NCBI GenBank assembly: GCA_017893485.1
Contig: CM030366.1
Span: 182,989,681-183,053,680, forward strand
DNA length: 64,000 nt
Direction: 5' to 3'
Source: Hemerocallis citrina
Taxonomy: Eukaryota; Streptophyta; Magnoliopsida; Asparagales; Asphodelaceae
The translations under genes were made by a program, and so were the position numbers. Shown here one piece after another: positions 44,207 to 54,411 of this stretch (position 1 is its first letter; each line of letters opens with the position of its first letter). Below the pieces are notes generated by a model. It was not told where the DNA came from and did no database searches. It saw only the letters and a list, made by a program, of their open reading frames with translations.

Positions 44207-44792
44207 TGATATGGCTGAAAATGAGATTAAATCAGGATCGTTCAAATCGGGCACGAATCTTAAAGCTCTCAGGGATAAAACGATAATTTCACCTACAAAC
44301 GTGTCTGAAATGCGGACCGAGTCTTTCTTCAAAGCCCAATAACCCATAAATGGATCTGTCTTACTGGGTACGGATCCCAACCCGTTACAAATCAGTTTAG
44401 AAGGATAAAGAAGAATTCAGGTTCATAATTATCCCTAAGAGGTGGTTTTAACCACTTCTATCCATCCACACCGGAAAGTAGAGATTTGTTTTTATCTTGA
44501 AACGGATCCTTAAGGCGACTATAAAAACCCCTCTCCCCCCACCATAAGAAGTTAATCAATCTTTTTCCACATAAAGTTTTTTCATAATCTTCCTGATTAC
44601 TGACAAGTGCGTCGGAGGGTGCGTCGCCAGGATCCATCTCGGTGTATCGCACTTTTTGCAGGTTCGCAGCAGCGACAAGAGATCAAGTCAATAAGTTGGT
44701 GAAGGTCAACAGGTCAACAGGTTTGCCTTATTCGTTTTCTCAAAAATCCACAAATTCATTTATTTGCTCCCATACCAAAATCAACAACAACA
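44207..44792 (+). repeat. 3' LTR of the Tat-type element
   Basis: 586 bp, the same length as the 5' LTR, with scattered substitutions. It ends ATCAACAACAACA before the ATTAT duplication. Confidence 0.9.
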
Positions 44793-45037
44793 ATTATCAA
44801 AAAACAGTATACATATATTATCTCTTAGAACTCTTTAATGTGTCTAATGCTTAGAAGTGCGAAGAAAGTAGATATTGTCAAATTAAGCAGTGAACGAATG
44901 TGTGCTACTGGCATAATCTCCTTTATACTTATATTAGTTTAAGAAGCATTACCTCATTTGATCCTTCCTCTTAAATTATTGCACAAGCATAATATAACCA
45001 GTAGAGTTAAAGTAGTCCATGGATAGTAAGATAAAAT

Positions 45038-45690
45038 CAGTGGCGGAGCTTCGTGGGCGCCCCCCATTCTCTCTCTCTCTATATATATATAGAATTGTTG
45101 ATCGGACTTTTATTTCCCCAAATCTGAGATTTCCACAAATCTGAAATCCAATTGATCTTCTTCCTTATACTCATTTTCGTTCTTTGACTACTTTTTTCCC
45201 TTCCCAAATTGCCGTTGCCGGCTTACGCAAATCGCCTCTGGCTTGCACAGATCATCTTCGAACTCAACTAATCCTAGGTATCTCCTCTCTCACTCTGATT
45301 TCAAACAGGCTTCACAACATGATGGAGGATGATTATCGTTTGAACTAGTTGATGATTTTTATTGAAAGAGAAATAGCTGAAGATTTGAGCATAGATACAA
45401 TTATCAAAGAGTATGCTTCTATGAAAGAATGCAGATCACAGTTCTTTTAGACTACACTTGTTTTTATTTATTAAAATAGGACAAATATACTTTTCCAGAT
45501 TTTGTAGGAAATCAAGACAGTTTGACTTTTTTGTTTTTTTTGTTTAAAAATATAATATATAAATTATCTTTTGAAGACTACATTTCTTTGGGAAAAAATT
45601 ATATTTATTTTAAAAATTATTTTTTTCTTTCTAATTTTGTTTTACTTGGCCCTTAAATAAAATTGTTTTAGCTTGGCCTCTTAATAAAAT
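45038..45690 (+). mobile_element. Remnant of a hAT element with a MYM/TTF-type transposase
   Basis: The left end CAGTGGCGGAGC matches the common plant hAT terminus. Inside, about 45310-45455, a broken frame reads MIFIEREIAEDLSIDTIIKE and YASMKECRSQFF, which resembles the C-terminal dimerisation tail of zinc-finger MYM/TTF-type hAT transposases. The rest of the transposase is deleted and the complementary right terminus (CCGCCACTG) is not found. Confidence 0.5.
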
Positions 45691-45949
45691 ACAGTGGATT
45701 TCGAACCTGTACCGTCACATGGATTAAGTAGTGTATCAATGTACTCCATCCTTACTAGTACCAGTATACCAGCACAAGCAAACAAAGTCACACTCCGCAT
45801 TACTCATCACTCTCTTGCTCTACTTCTTCCACTTGTCACTCTCATTTTATCTCTCTGATCCCTCTCCCCCGTTCTTCCCATCTATAATTACCACCGTTCT
45901 CCTCCTCACCTCTCCAAAGTCCAAATTAACCTTCCCCCATTCATCCACC

Positions 45950-46627
45950 ATGGCCGAAGAACTCAAAACAACAACAACCACCACCACCGACGACGTCAAA
46001 CGCCCCGGCCTAATCCGCCGTTACTACCCTTCCTCCTCCTTATCCACCTCCCGCCACCTTTTATCTCTCCTCCTCACCCTCGCCCTCCTCGCCGGCATCA
46101 CGGCCCTCGTCCTCTACCTCATCTACCGCCCTTCCCACCCCCGCTTCTCCCTCACCTCCGCTTCCATCTACAACCTCAGCACCACTCCCACCTCCTCCTA
46201 CGCCACCACCACCGTCACCTCCCGCATGCAGTTCACCCTCGTCGCACGCAACCCCAGCGACCGCACCTCCATCCTCTATGACCACCTCACCGCCTACGCC
46301 GCCTACAGGGGCCAGCCGATCGCAGGGCCCTCTGAGCTGCCGCCGCTGGTGCAGGAGAGGGACAGTGCAGTGGGGATGTCGGTAGTGGTGGAAGGGGACG
46401 AGGTGCCCGCAACAGAGGAGGTGGCGGTTGGGTTGGGGGTGGATAAAGAGTATGGAGTGGTGGGGCTGAGGGTGGTGGTGGTGGGGAGGGTGAAGTATAA
46501 GAGTGGGCCGTTTAGGAGTGGGTGGAGGGGGTTGTATGTGAGCTGTGATGTGGTGGTGGGGATGAGGAAGGGGGTTGCTGGGCGCGTGCCGCTTATTGGG
46601 GAGCCACAGTGCAAGGTTGATGGTTGA
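45950..46627 (+). CDS. NDR1/HIN1-like LEA_2 membrane protein
   Basis: A complete intronless 225-residue protein. I chose ATG 45950 (MAEELK) because the upstream extension to 45731 is T/C-rich leader sequence and the family starts with a short cytosolic tail. Residues 1-36 are Thr-rich and basic (KRPGLIRRYY). A single membrane anchor lies at about 37-59 (LLSLLLTLALLAGITALVLY). A LEA_2 domain follows from about 65 to 215, with the family motif NPSDR at 101-105 in place of the usual NPN, then ILYDHLTAYAAYRGQPI. The C-terminus is GRVPLIGEPQCKVDG. NHL proteins are plasma-membrane proteins tied to pathogen and abiotic stress responses. From memory it is closest to the NHL12/NHL26 group. Not disrupted, so probably functional. 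Confidence 0.92.
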   Translation: MAEELKTTTTTTTDDVKRPGLIRRYYPSSSLSTSRHLLSLLLTLALLAGITALVLYLIYRPSHPRFSLTSASIYNLSTTPTSSYATTTVTSRMQFTLVARNPSDRTSILYDHLTAYAAYRGQPIAGPSELPPLVQERDSAVGMSVVVEGDEVPATEEVAVGLGVDKEYGVVGLRVVVVGRVKYKSGPFRSGWRGLYVSCDVVVGMRKGVAGRVPLIGEPQCKVDG

Positions 46628-46927
46628 TTGCATCATGCGTATATTGTCTGTCTCTGTGTGTTGATGTTGGTGTTCATGTTGATGTAGCTGCTGTTTGGTT
46701 GTTGATTCTCCAATTCTATGTACTTTTGAATTTCATCTCTCTTGGTTTGTAATATTAATTGGAAATGGGAATTTCAAATATATGAAGTAGTAATAATAAT
46801 AGACAGTTGTTTGATTTGATGGAGTTAGATTTTGATACTCACAAATAAGCAATTTTTCACCGAAACAAATTCGGCAGAGTTTGAATAGCACAATTAATGA
46901 TCTTACCAACTGTGATTAAGATGAATC
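46628..46927. other. 3' flank of the LEA_2 gene
   Basis: T-rich sequence with AATATTAAT/AATAATAATA signals suits a 3' UTR and polyadenylation region. Nothing else is seen before the Copia LTR. Confidence 0.5.
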
Positions 46928-47161
46928 TGATAAGGTTAAGAGAGATATTCAAAAATATAATTGGATTATTGGACTTATTAGTTATTATAAATAAGTACAA
47001 TGCTATATACATAGAGAGAGGAGAGAACTAAATACTAAACTGATACTCTAACCTCTGTTTTTCTTTTTGTGTATTTCTTTCATTTTCCTTGTATTTGATT
47101 CCGTTGTATCTCTTTTGGACCGTATATTAGATTTTATTTTCAATATATATATATATATATA

Positions 47162-47505
47162 GACAAATCTTCGGTTGCACACTACTTTTGGTGAGCACTC
47201 CGTGAGCACTCATGAAATAGAGCACCTATGACAAATCCAAACCGCTCATGTTGTTCTATATACCTTAGATAGCCTAACAATAAAAAATCAAGTAATTTGA
47301 AGTTCATTTGCCCATCCATCATGCTGTTAGAAATTTCAGCCATACAATTTTGTAATGATGTAAATCATGGGCAAATGAACTTCAAATTACTTGATTTTTT
47401 ATTGTTAGGCTATCTAAGGTATATAGAACAATATGAACGGTTCGGATTTGTCATAAGTGCTCTATTTCGTGAGTGCTCACCAAAGTAGTGTGCAACCGAA
47501 GGGGA

Positions 47506-47507
<2 letters not shown>
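47162..47507. mobile_element. Foldback MITE in a TA tract
   Basis: Almost the whole 346 bp folds: arms of about 145-150 bp, very well matched, around a loop of about 45 bp (CCATCATGCTGTTAGAAATT...). The ends are CTTCGGTTGCACAC on both arms, bordered by (TA)n on both sides. The equivalent position in solo LTR 1 (complement near 33450) has only a short TATATATA, so the element inserted in that tract. Confidence 0.88.

Positions 47508-47579
<72 letters not shown>
47508..47579. repeat. (TA)n microsatellite
   Basis: About 72 bp of TA repeat on the right side of the foldback MITE. Confidence 0.95.
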
Positions 47580-47581
<2 letters not shown>

Positions 47582-47854
47582 CATTTTATTGTTCTTGTCT
47601 TCTTTTTATTGTATTCTTGATTCATGTTCGTCTCTTGTTTCGTTCCATTTTGATCGAGCTGATATTTTTGATCCTCCTTGTTGTTGTTCACACCCTATAT
47701 TATTTTTCTATTATTTTGTGTATTTTGCCCTACTTATATTTTTTTTGTTTTTTGCTTGAATCCCTATTACCCATTTAAACCCCTTTTCTTATTCAATCCT
47801 ACACTATATATCCATTACCTATACCCTGTTAAATCCCATTTATATATTTTTAAC

Positions 47855-48645
47855 TAGGGCTGTTCATACTTTGGTTAAAACCGAGTACCAAACCGAACCG
47901 AGCCGAAATTTACCAATTTGGTTCGGTTTTGATCCAAACCGAAGTTTTTTTAGAGAGTTCGGTTCGGGTTTTGGTTGGCCTCTAAATAAATTGAACCGAA
48001 CAAAAAATCAAACTTTTTTTGGACCAAAATAAATTATACCCCTAGGATCCATCTCAAACTAAGCTCCTATGCAAGTGCACTTCAAAAGCTCCATCTCAAA
48101 TCATAAGATTAGAAAAGTAAAGCAAAATAATCAACTCAAGGCTTCAAAAATTGATTAGGTCACCTTAGCTCCATTGGGAATAATTTCACGCAGCTCCTTT
48201 ACACGTTTTAGAATCATTTGCCGATCTTTCAGCCTTGGTCGGGGGTTCTCTCCAGGTCTGGATCTCTTTCTACTTACTTTACCCACTTCAGCAACCTTTT
48301 CCGCAGAATGATTATCACAGTTCAGTTTCTGACCATTTTCAATCCACAGGTTAATTTGAGACTTATAGCCTTCACTTCTTTCAATGGTACACGAAGACTT
48401 AACTGAACTAGAAGCTGCTGGCTCACACTTTGTTGAAGCCTCCCAACCATTGTTGATCAAATTGGTTTGAAGTGAAGAACCATTGTACTAAAAATTTCGG
48501 TTGGTTCGGTTATTAACCGAACCAAACCGATAAAATTCGATTCGGTTCAAACCAAATTTTATCAGTTTCGGTTCGGATTTCGGTTTCAAATATACCAAAC
48601 CGAAAATTTCGGTTCGGTTTGGTTTCACACCGATGAACAGCCCTA
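47855..48645. mobile_element. Non-autonomous hAT element carrying a bHLH exon
   Basis: Inverted ends TAGGGCTGTTCAT / ATGAACAGCCCTA are flanked by TTTTTAAC (47847-47854) and TTCTTAAC (48646-48653), an 8-bp duplication with one mismatch. GGTTCGGTTT-type subterminal repeats occupy about 130 bp at each side. Between them, about 48020-48490, sits host-like sequence including a bHLH exon on the minus strand. No transposase. Confidence 0.87.
48149..48490 (-). pseudogene. Captured exon of an LHW-type bHLH gene
   Basis: The minus strand reads an open frame: NGSSLQTNLINNGWEAS, then RKRSRPGENPRPRLKDRQMI, RVKELREIIPNGAK. It stops being homologous exactly at AAG/GTGACC, a splice donor. RPGENPRPR-KDRQ and VKELREI-PNGAK are the basic and helix-1 part of the LONESOME HIGHWAY-type bHLH family; helix 2 would be in the next exon, which is absent. 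The intact donor shows that genomic DNA, not mRNA, was captured. No start codon of its own. Whether it is expressed or chimeric is unknown. Confidence 0.8.
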
Positions 48646-51600
48646 TTCTTAACCCATTATACTTTAAGCCTATTACCCAAGCTGTTATCGTTGCACTGCC
48701 TACCCACACCTGAAACCCGCTTCCCTGCTGCAACCCGACCCGATGTACCTTACCCTGTACCGCCTCTCTCCCTTTGAGCTAACCCTAACTCCACCGTATT
48801 TAAACCCATGCAAACCCCACCGACTGTCCACCTGCCCTCCTTGAAACCCTAATCGTCGTTCTCCTCTTCCGTCCTCTCAACCCTCCCACTCTCTCTCTCA
48901 TCCCATCACCTTGCCGCGCCGTCCTAAAGGTCCCTCTCCCTATCGCAGCAACTGCACCGAAGTGCAGCGTCCTCCTCGGCCTCCCGTCGTGCTGCCTGTG
49001 CACCGGCAGCCACTGCCTTCGCTGTTTCGTCCGTTGTCTCTCTTGCTCGCTCTCTTTTGTTGCGTGTTTGGGTTAGTGTGCTTGTGTGCTCGTATTGTGT
49101 TCGTCGTTGGGTTCGTGGTTCGCTCGTGGTTCGTGGGTATTGCTCGTTTTTGGGTCGTGTGATCATTGAGTTCGTTGGCCGGGAATCCATTCCCGTTATT
49201 CTTGCTTGGAGTCGTTTTTGTCATCGGTTAAGACAAGTAACTTGTATTAAATTTTTTTGTATATACAAGTACTAAATATCGCTTGTAGTGTAGTTGGTAT
49301 CTAGAGACAATTTGTGTGTGAATCCCCTTGTTGATATTTTATCTATAGTGATGATTTGACCATAGTTGCCTTACGACATACATGACATGATATAACCAAG
49401 GATTGACCACTTCTTGTTGTGTATATGTGTGTTGTTCATGTGTTATTTGTGCTCGTTCGTATTATTCGTGGTAGACTTGTTGTGGACTTGTGAAATACTA
49501 TATACCATATTTCTTGGACATCTAGTATACTCTATATCATGTTTGGTTGTGTTTGGATGAATTCTTTGTGAACTAGTGGATTTTGTGCATATGCGATATT
49601 TTCAGTTTTGCTGACTTTTCCGTTTTGATCAATATTTTAGACCCTATTAAGATCATTATTTGAGAATATTTTGGGAACATAATTTGTAGAGAATTTTTTT
49701 CTATTTTCCAACCCTTTTGACGGATCTCAGTTTTAATTTTCGGTTTGTGAGTTATGTCTATATTTTACTACAGTGGTGTCGAAAGATTTCCAGATTGTAT
49801 ATCCTATAAATTCTGAAGAGTAATCTATTTTTGTTTTGGTATTAAGATTATTATTTTGATCTGAAATTTTGCACAGTACTTCTAGACTTGATTGGGATTT
49901 ACCCAGAATTTTGGTGGATTTATTTGAGATATTTTACAAACATTTTCATGCTTGCAAACAAAGAGTTTACATGCAGAATTTTTCTACTCTTCAGTAAAGA
50001 ACTTGATTTTCGACCTATTTCTACTTACTATTTTCAAAATATTTCTGAATATGAAAGTTAGCCTACTGTATCTATTTTATTAACCTTTTGGCAGATTTGG
50101 ATTTCGATTTATGGTTTGTGAGATATTATTGTTTTTGTACTGCAGTGTTTACAATTCCAGATTTACAAAACTATTGTATCTCGATGTTTTCTGATTTTAC
50201 TTGACTACTCTATTTTTATTGGAAAATTATGAAACTTATTTTTCTGTTACTATACATATAAGGGAATACCCCAGATTTTTCGTAGATTTATTTAATGAGT
50301 TTTCATGCTGTTTTCCTGTTGTTGAATATAATTTTCTGGTTTCTGGCTGAACACATTTTCAGGATTCAAATTAGTTTTGAGACTTGATATTGAGAAATAC
50401 TATATGACTTATATATGTTTGTTGGATTCGAACGGAAGTCTTATTTTTCGACCTTTCGACGGATTCAAATTTGCATATTTGTAACAACGAGAATTACTGT
50501 TTTACTGCAGTATGGTCTTACTGTCCAGAAGTAGAAATTTGGTTATTTTATCCTTTTATGTGTTATCTTGCACACGTACATGTTTATCTTGCAACTTGAA
50601 ATTGTTACATAATCACGCCATATTATTCTTGATATGTTTTGCACACCTACATGCTTGTTTAAGACTAATAATAAATAACCAAGTCGAGATTTAAGGGAAA
50701 GATCTAACAGTAAAAAATTCAGAAACGTGTACTTGGAAGGGGATCCACTGATCCATGTGATTACTTGATATATGATGCTTGATACGTGATTACCTACCAC
50801 TTGCACAACTTGACACGTGATACATGATACTTGGAGCTTGGTGCTCGATTACTTGATACTTGTCCCTGAGTACACTGCCTTATATGGTCCACTATAAAAT
50901 CTAAAGCAAAATTGATTGTTGTAACAACCATGTAGCGTGGGCTACATGAAATGCTACCTAGATAATAATAACTACAAGACTTGATACATGAGACTTGATA
51001 CTTGACACTTGCTACATGTTTACATGATACTTGATACTTGATGCATGTTTACATGATACTTGTTTACTTGATACTTGATACTTGATACTTACTTCTTGTA
51101 CTTGTTCACCTTACCATGCTAGTTGTTTATTTTATTATCATGCCTATTACATGTTATTAGTTAGTTTTTCCATGTACTTGTATCTTGCATTACAAGTGGC
51201 CTGTAACTTGCATTGACAAGAGTTTGTTTTCTTTTTCCTGTTCCTGCAATTGTTAAATTGCAGATTTTGGAGAACAGGTACCAGATGATGTTGGTGATAT
51301 GAAATATCAGTGTTGGATCCTGTTATTATTATTTTTTGTTGCTTATTTTGAACAATTGTATCTTGTACTTGGATTTATTTATTTTTGGGCAATGTGACCC
51401 AGGATATTTGACTTATTCAGATCTGGATTATTTGAGATTAATATATTTTGGTTTCAAGTATTCTTGTTGATTTTGACTCAGATGTGCATGTTGGTTGATT
51501 CTTTTGTTTCCGACTCTGATTATTCTTGTGAAATATTGTAAGGATTTTTTAACAGCTTATGGATGATGAAAATCATTCGCTGGGTTTAGTCACGTATCCG

Positions 51601-51857
51601 TATTCCGTATTCTCTTTTGGGAAGCGGGGCATGACAGATACATAATTCGATATGAGACAAAATATATAATACAATATCTAACACTCCCTCTTGAACTCAC
51701 GGTGGGTCGAACAATGTGATTTTGCCCACCAAGTAATGAAATTTCTGAACAGTGTGGAATTTAGTGAAGAAGTTTATTTTCTGTTGTGAAGAGGTAACAA
51801 AATGAAGTAAAATGGTCAGTGCTTCAAAGTGCTCATGAACATAGTGGCAATCTATTT

Positions 51858-52411
51858 CTATGTGCTTCGTTCGCTCATGACCGTGTTGATTGCAATATGC
51901 AATGCACTCTGGTTATCACAATGAAGAGAAGTAGCTCCTGCAAGAGTGAAACCCATATTTGATAATAGCCAACGAACATGTACAATCTCTCTAGTAGTTA
52001 TTGTCATTGCTCTGCACTTAGCTTCGATGGAAGAACATGCAATAACTGCATATTTCTTGCTTTGCCATGAGATCAGCAAATCACTAAGAAATAGACAGAA
52101 ACTTGTGGTAGACCGTCTAGTAATATGATCACTCGCCCAATCTGAATCAAAATATGCACTAAGTTCCAGTTTGGATGTAGGAGACTTGAATAATGAGCGT
52201 GTATAGTGCCCTAAAGACATCTGAGGATCCGAAGAAGAGCACCATAGTGAACTGACGTAGGAGCAGAAACAAACTTACTAACAATACTGACTAAATGAGC
52301 AATATCGAGTCTGGTCATGCATAAGTTGACAAGCTGTCAAACAATCTGCATGTATCTAGTGGGATCGGGAAGGAGCTCACCATCTTTGGGATGAAGCTTC
52401 ACATGGAGCTC
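51858..52411 (-). pseudogene. Copia RNase H fragment
   Basis: The minus strand reads LSAYFDSDWASDHITRRSTT, LLISWQSKKYAVIACSSIEA and LHCDNQSALHIA, the standard Copia RNase H blocks. It follows RT in order and ends close to the 3' LTR. Frame breaks lie upstream. Confidence 0.8.
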
Positions 52412-52414
52412 TAA

Positions 52415-53005
52415 GAGCATCCACAGTCGTGATTGTTAGATAATGCATAAATGCATATTTACATATAGCATTTTGACAGTTTGGCGCAGTCGTCGAATGG
52501 TATTTTATAGCAATTTAATAATATAAAAATTCAGACAAAACTTCAATTTGCGTCGGAAGGAAAAAAAACAAAAAAATTGAAGGGACGGAACTTCACTTTG
52601 CATCCCACGATTTTTAAGGAATTTTTTTGAATTTTTTATTAATTAAAAGCATTTTTAAAGTAAAAAAAATAAAAAAAATTAGGTGGGCCCCTCCTTGGAC
52701 GGAACATCACTTTTGCATCCAAGGAGTGGCCAGATTGCAACACATTTTAAATTCCATTTTTTAAATAAAAAAGACGTCGGACGGAAAGTGAAGTTGCGTC
52801 GGAGAAATAAAAAAATAATTTTTTTTCGTAGGACGGAAGGTAAAGTTGCGTCCTGTATAATATGCATTTCTTTCAAATCCACTCTCATTTATAGCAATCT
52901 ACTGTCGCTATTTATGCATAAAATACATAAATAGCAAACAACTGCAGCTGGTCGTTTGCTATAAAATGCATTTTATGCATAAATAGCACACAACTGTGGA
53001 TGCTC
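52415..53005. mobile_element. PIF/Harbinger-type MITE inside Copia pol
   Basis: Inverted ends GAGCATCCACAGTCGTG / CACAACTGTGGATGCTC are flanked by TAA (52412-52414, 53006-53008). The 591-bp interior has ATGCATAAAT repeats near each end and four or so degenerate GGACGGAA..AAGTTGCGTC units in both orientations. No coding sequence. Confidence 0.85.
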
Positions 53006-53059
53006 TAAGGGAGTATTGGCTGATCGACTGTCAGAGAGACATGTAGCGGAGATAATATC

Positions 53060-53953
53060 TTACGTGTATTTCTCTTGAGAAATGAGTATGTCCCGAGATC
53101 CATGGACAATCTCTAGACCCAGAAAGTAGCGTAGTCTACCACGATTTTTCATATGGAATTGTTGGTGAAGGTAGTTTTGGGTGGATGCATTGCCCACGGA
53201 GTCATCCCCAGTAATAATCATATCATCAACATATAACAGTAGAAGAACCCTCCCCTGCGGTGATGACCGCATAAACATAGAGTGGTTATGTGAACTCTGA
53301 CTGAAACCGGCCTAGTGATGACACGACGAAAACACTCAAGGCTCGAGGGGTCTGTTTCAGGCTGTATATAGCTCGACGCAGACGACAAACATGACGAGGA
53401 AGGGTGGTTAGGTCAGAAGGAGGATGCATGTAAACAGCCTCAGATAAGGTACCATAAAGAAAGACATTCTTCACATCCATCTGGTATAACGGCCACTGAC
53501 GAAAAGAGGCAATGGCGAGGAGAGTGCGAACGGTAGTCATCTGTGCAACTGGGGCAAAAATCTCATCATTATCAATGTCATGCTCCTGAGTAAATCCGTG
53601 GGAAACTAAACGAGCCTTGTGCCCTTCAAATTGAGCCAACAGGTCGATATTTGACCTTGAAGATTCACTTGCAACTAACATGTTGGACGTCCACAGGTAG
53701 TGGAACAATATTTCAAGTGCCAGTATGATCAAATGCACAGAACTCCTCTGCAATAGTTTCTCACCACTCGAAAAATTGAATAGCTTCTTGATAGATTTTG
53801 GGCTCACCTGTGGAGTGTATAGTAGTGAGATATGCATGAAACTATGGTGATTATGAGGCAAGGGTGGCAAAGTCAAACTGGTCAGAAGGACTAGTGGCAT
53901 CATGTGTATAACGTGCTGGTGAGATGCATGAAGTAGAACGTGTAGACTGAAGA
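53060..53953 (-). pseudogene. Copia reverse transcriptase fragment
   Basis: The minus strand reads KARLVSHGFTQEHDIDNDEI, FAPVAQMTTVRTLLAIA, LYQMDVKNVFLYGTL, CRLRRAIYSLKQTPRA, then in another frame LLLLYVDDMIITGDD with the catalytic YVDD and LRYFLGLEI. The frame changes near 53280. The N-terminal side is cut off by solo LTR 4. Confidence 0.85.
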
Positions 53954-54269
53954 TGTAACCCATGTTTCCGATTTTTTGGATTTTTCTTTAGTAATTTGTT
54001 CCTCTTCTCATTTTTTGTAATCCTTTGTTTAAATAATAAATTTTGATACATCTTCAACCCAATTGCATTCTTTCAATCAATTTTGTTTCATTTGTTGAAC
54101 CATGTGATTCTTGTGCACCTTATTTCATTTTTGTGCCTTGGGTATTTTTTTTAGACCCTAACTGATTTGATTTTGATCCCGAATCCAATACCCAATTTTA
54201 TTTATTTAAATTTAACCCAATAGCCTTCTTATTGGATCCCAACCCGTTAACCCTATAACCCAACATCGT

Positions 54270-54319
<50 letters not shown>

Positions 54320-54370
54320 TATATATATATATATATATTAATTAAACCCTAATTAATCCCCATCTTAATC

Positions 54371-54411
<41 letters not shown>

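Larger units (their letters stand above)
34059..44792 (+). mobile_element. Tat-type Ty3/Gypsy element with gag but no pol (TR-GAG-like)
   Basis: Two 586-bp LTRs (34059-34644, 44207-44792) lie within a perfect ATTAT duplication (34054-34058, 44793-44797). The primer-binding site is of the TTGGCGCCGTCTGT type, there is a G-rich polypurine tract, and a Tat-style gag. Protease, reverse transcriptase, RNase H and integrase are absent. Instead the 3' two thirds hold several tandem-repeat blocks and a GC-rich region. A hAT element (36872-38028) and a solo LTR (38303-41460) inserted later; subtracting them leaves about 6.4 kb. It could move only with proteins from a relative. Confidence 0.92.
47047..51636 (+). 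repeat. Solo LTR 3, long Del/Tekay-like family, with two nested elements
   Basis: It is flanked by GATAC at 47042-47046 and 51637-51641. It starts TCTAACC (a mutated TGTAACC) and ends GGGAAGCGGGGCATGACA. It is collinear with solo LTR 1 in reverse complement, for example TATATACAAGTACTAAAT near 49260. It is 4.59 kb because it contains the foldback at 47162-47507 with an expanded TA tract and the hAT at 47855-48645. Confidence 0.88.
46928..51683 (-). repeat. 3' LTR of the Copia element, interrupted
   Basis: Segments 46928-47046 and 51642-51683 join into one LTR (TGATAAGG...ATCTAACA) once solo LTR 3 and one copy of its GATAC duplication are removed. Confidence 0.85.

Noticed and set aside
50512..50806. 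Small frames in the T-rich part of solo LTR 3
   Set aside because: They are not shared with the other three LTR copies and have no domain.
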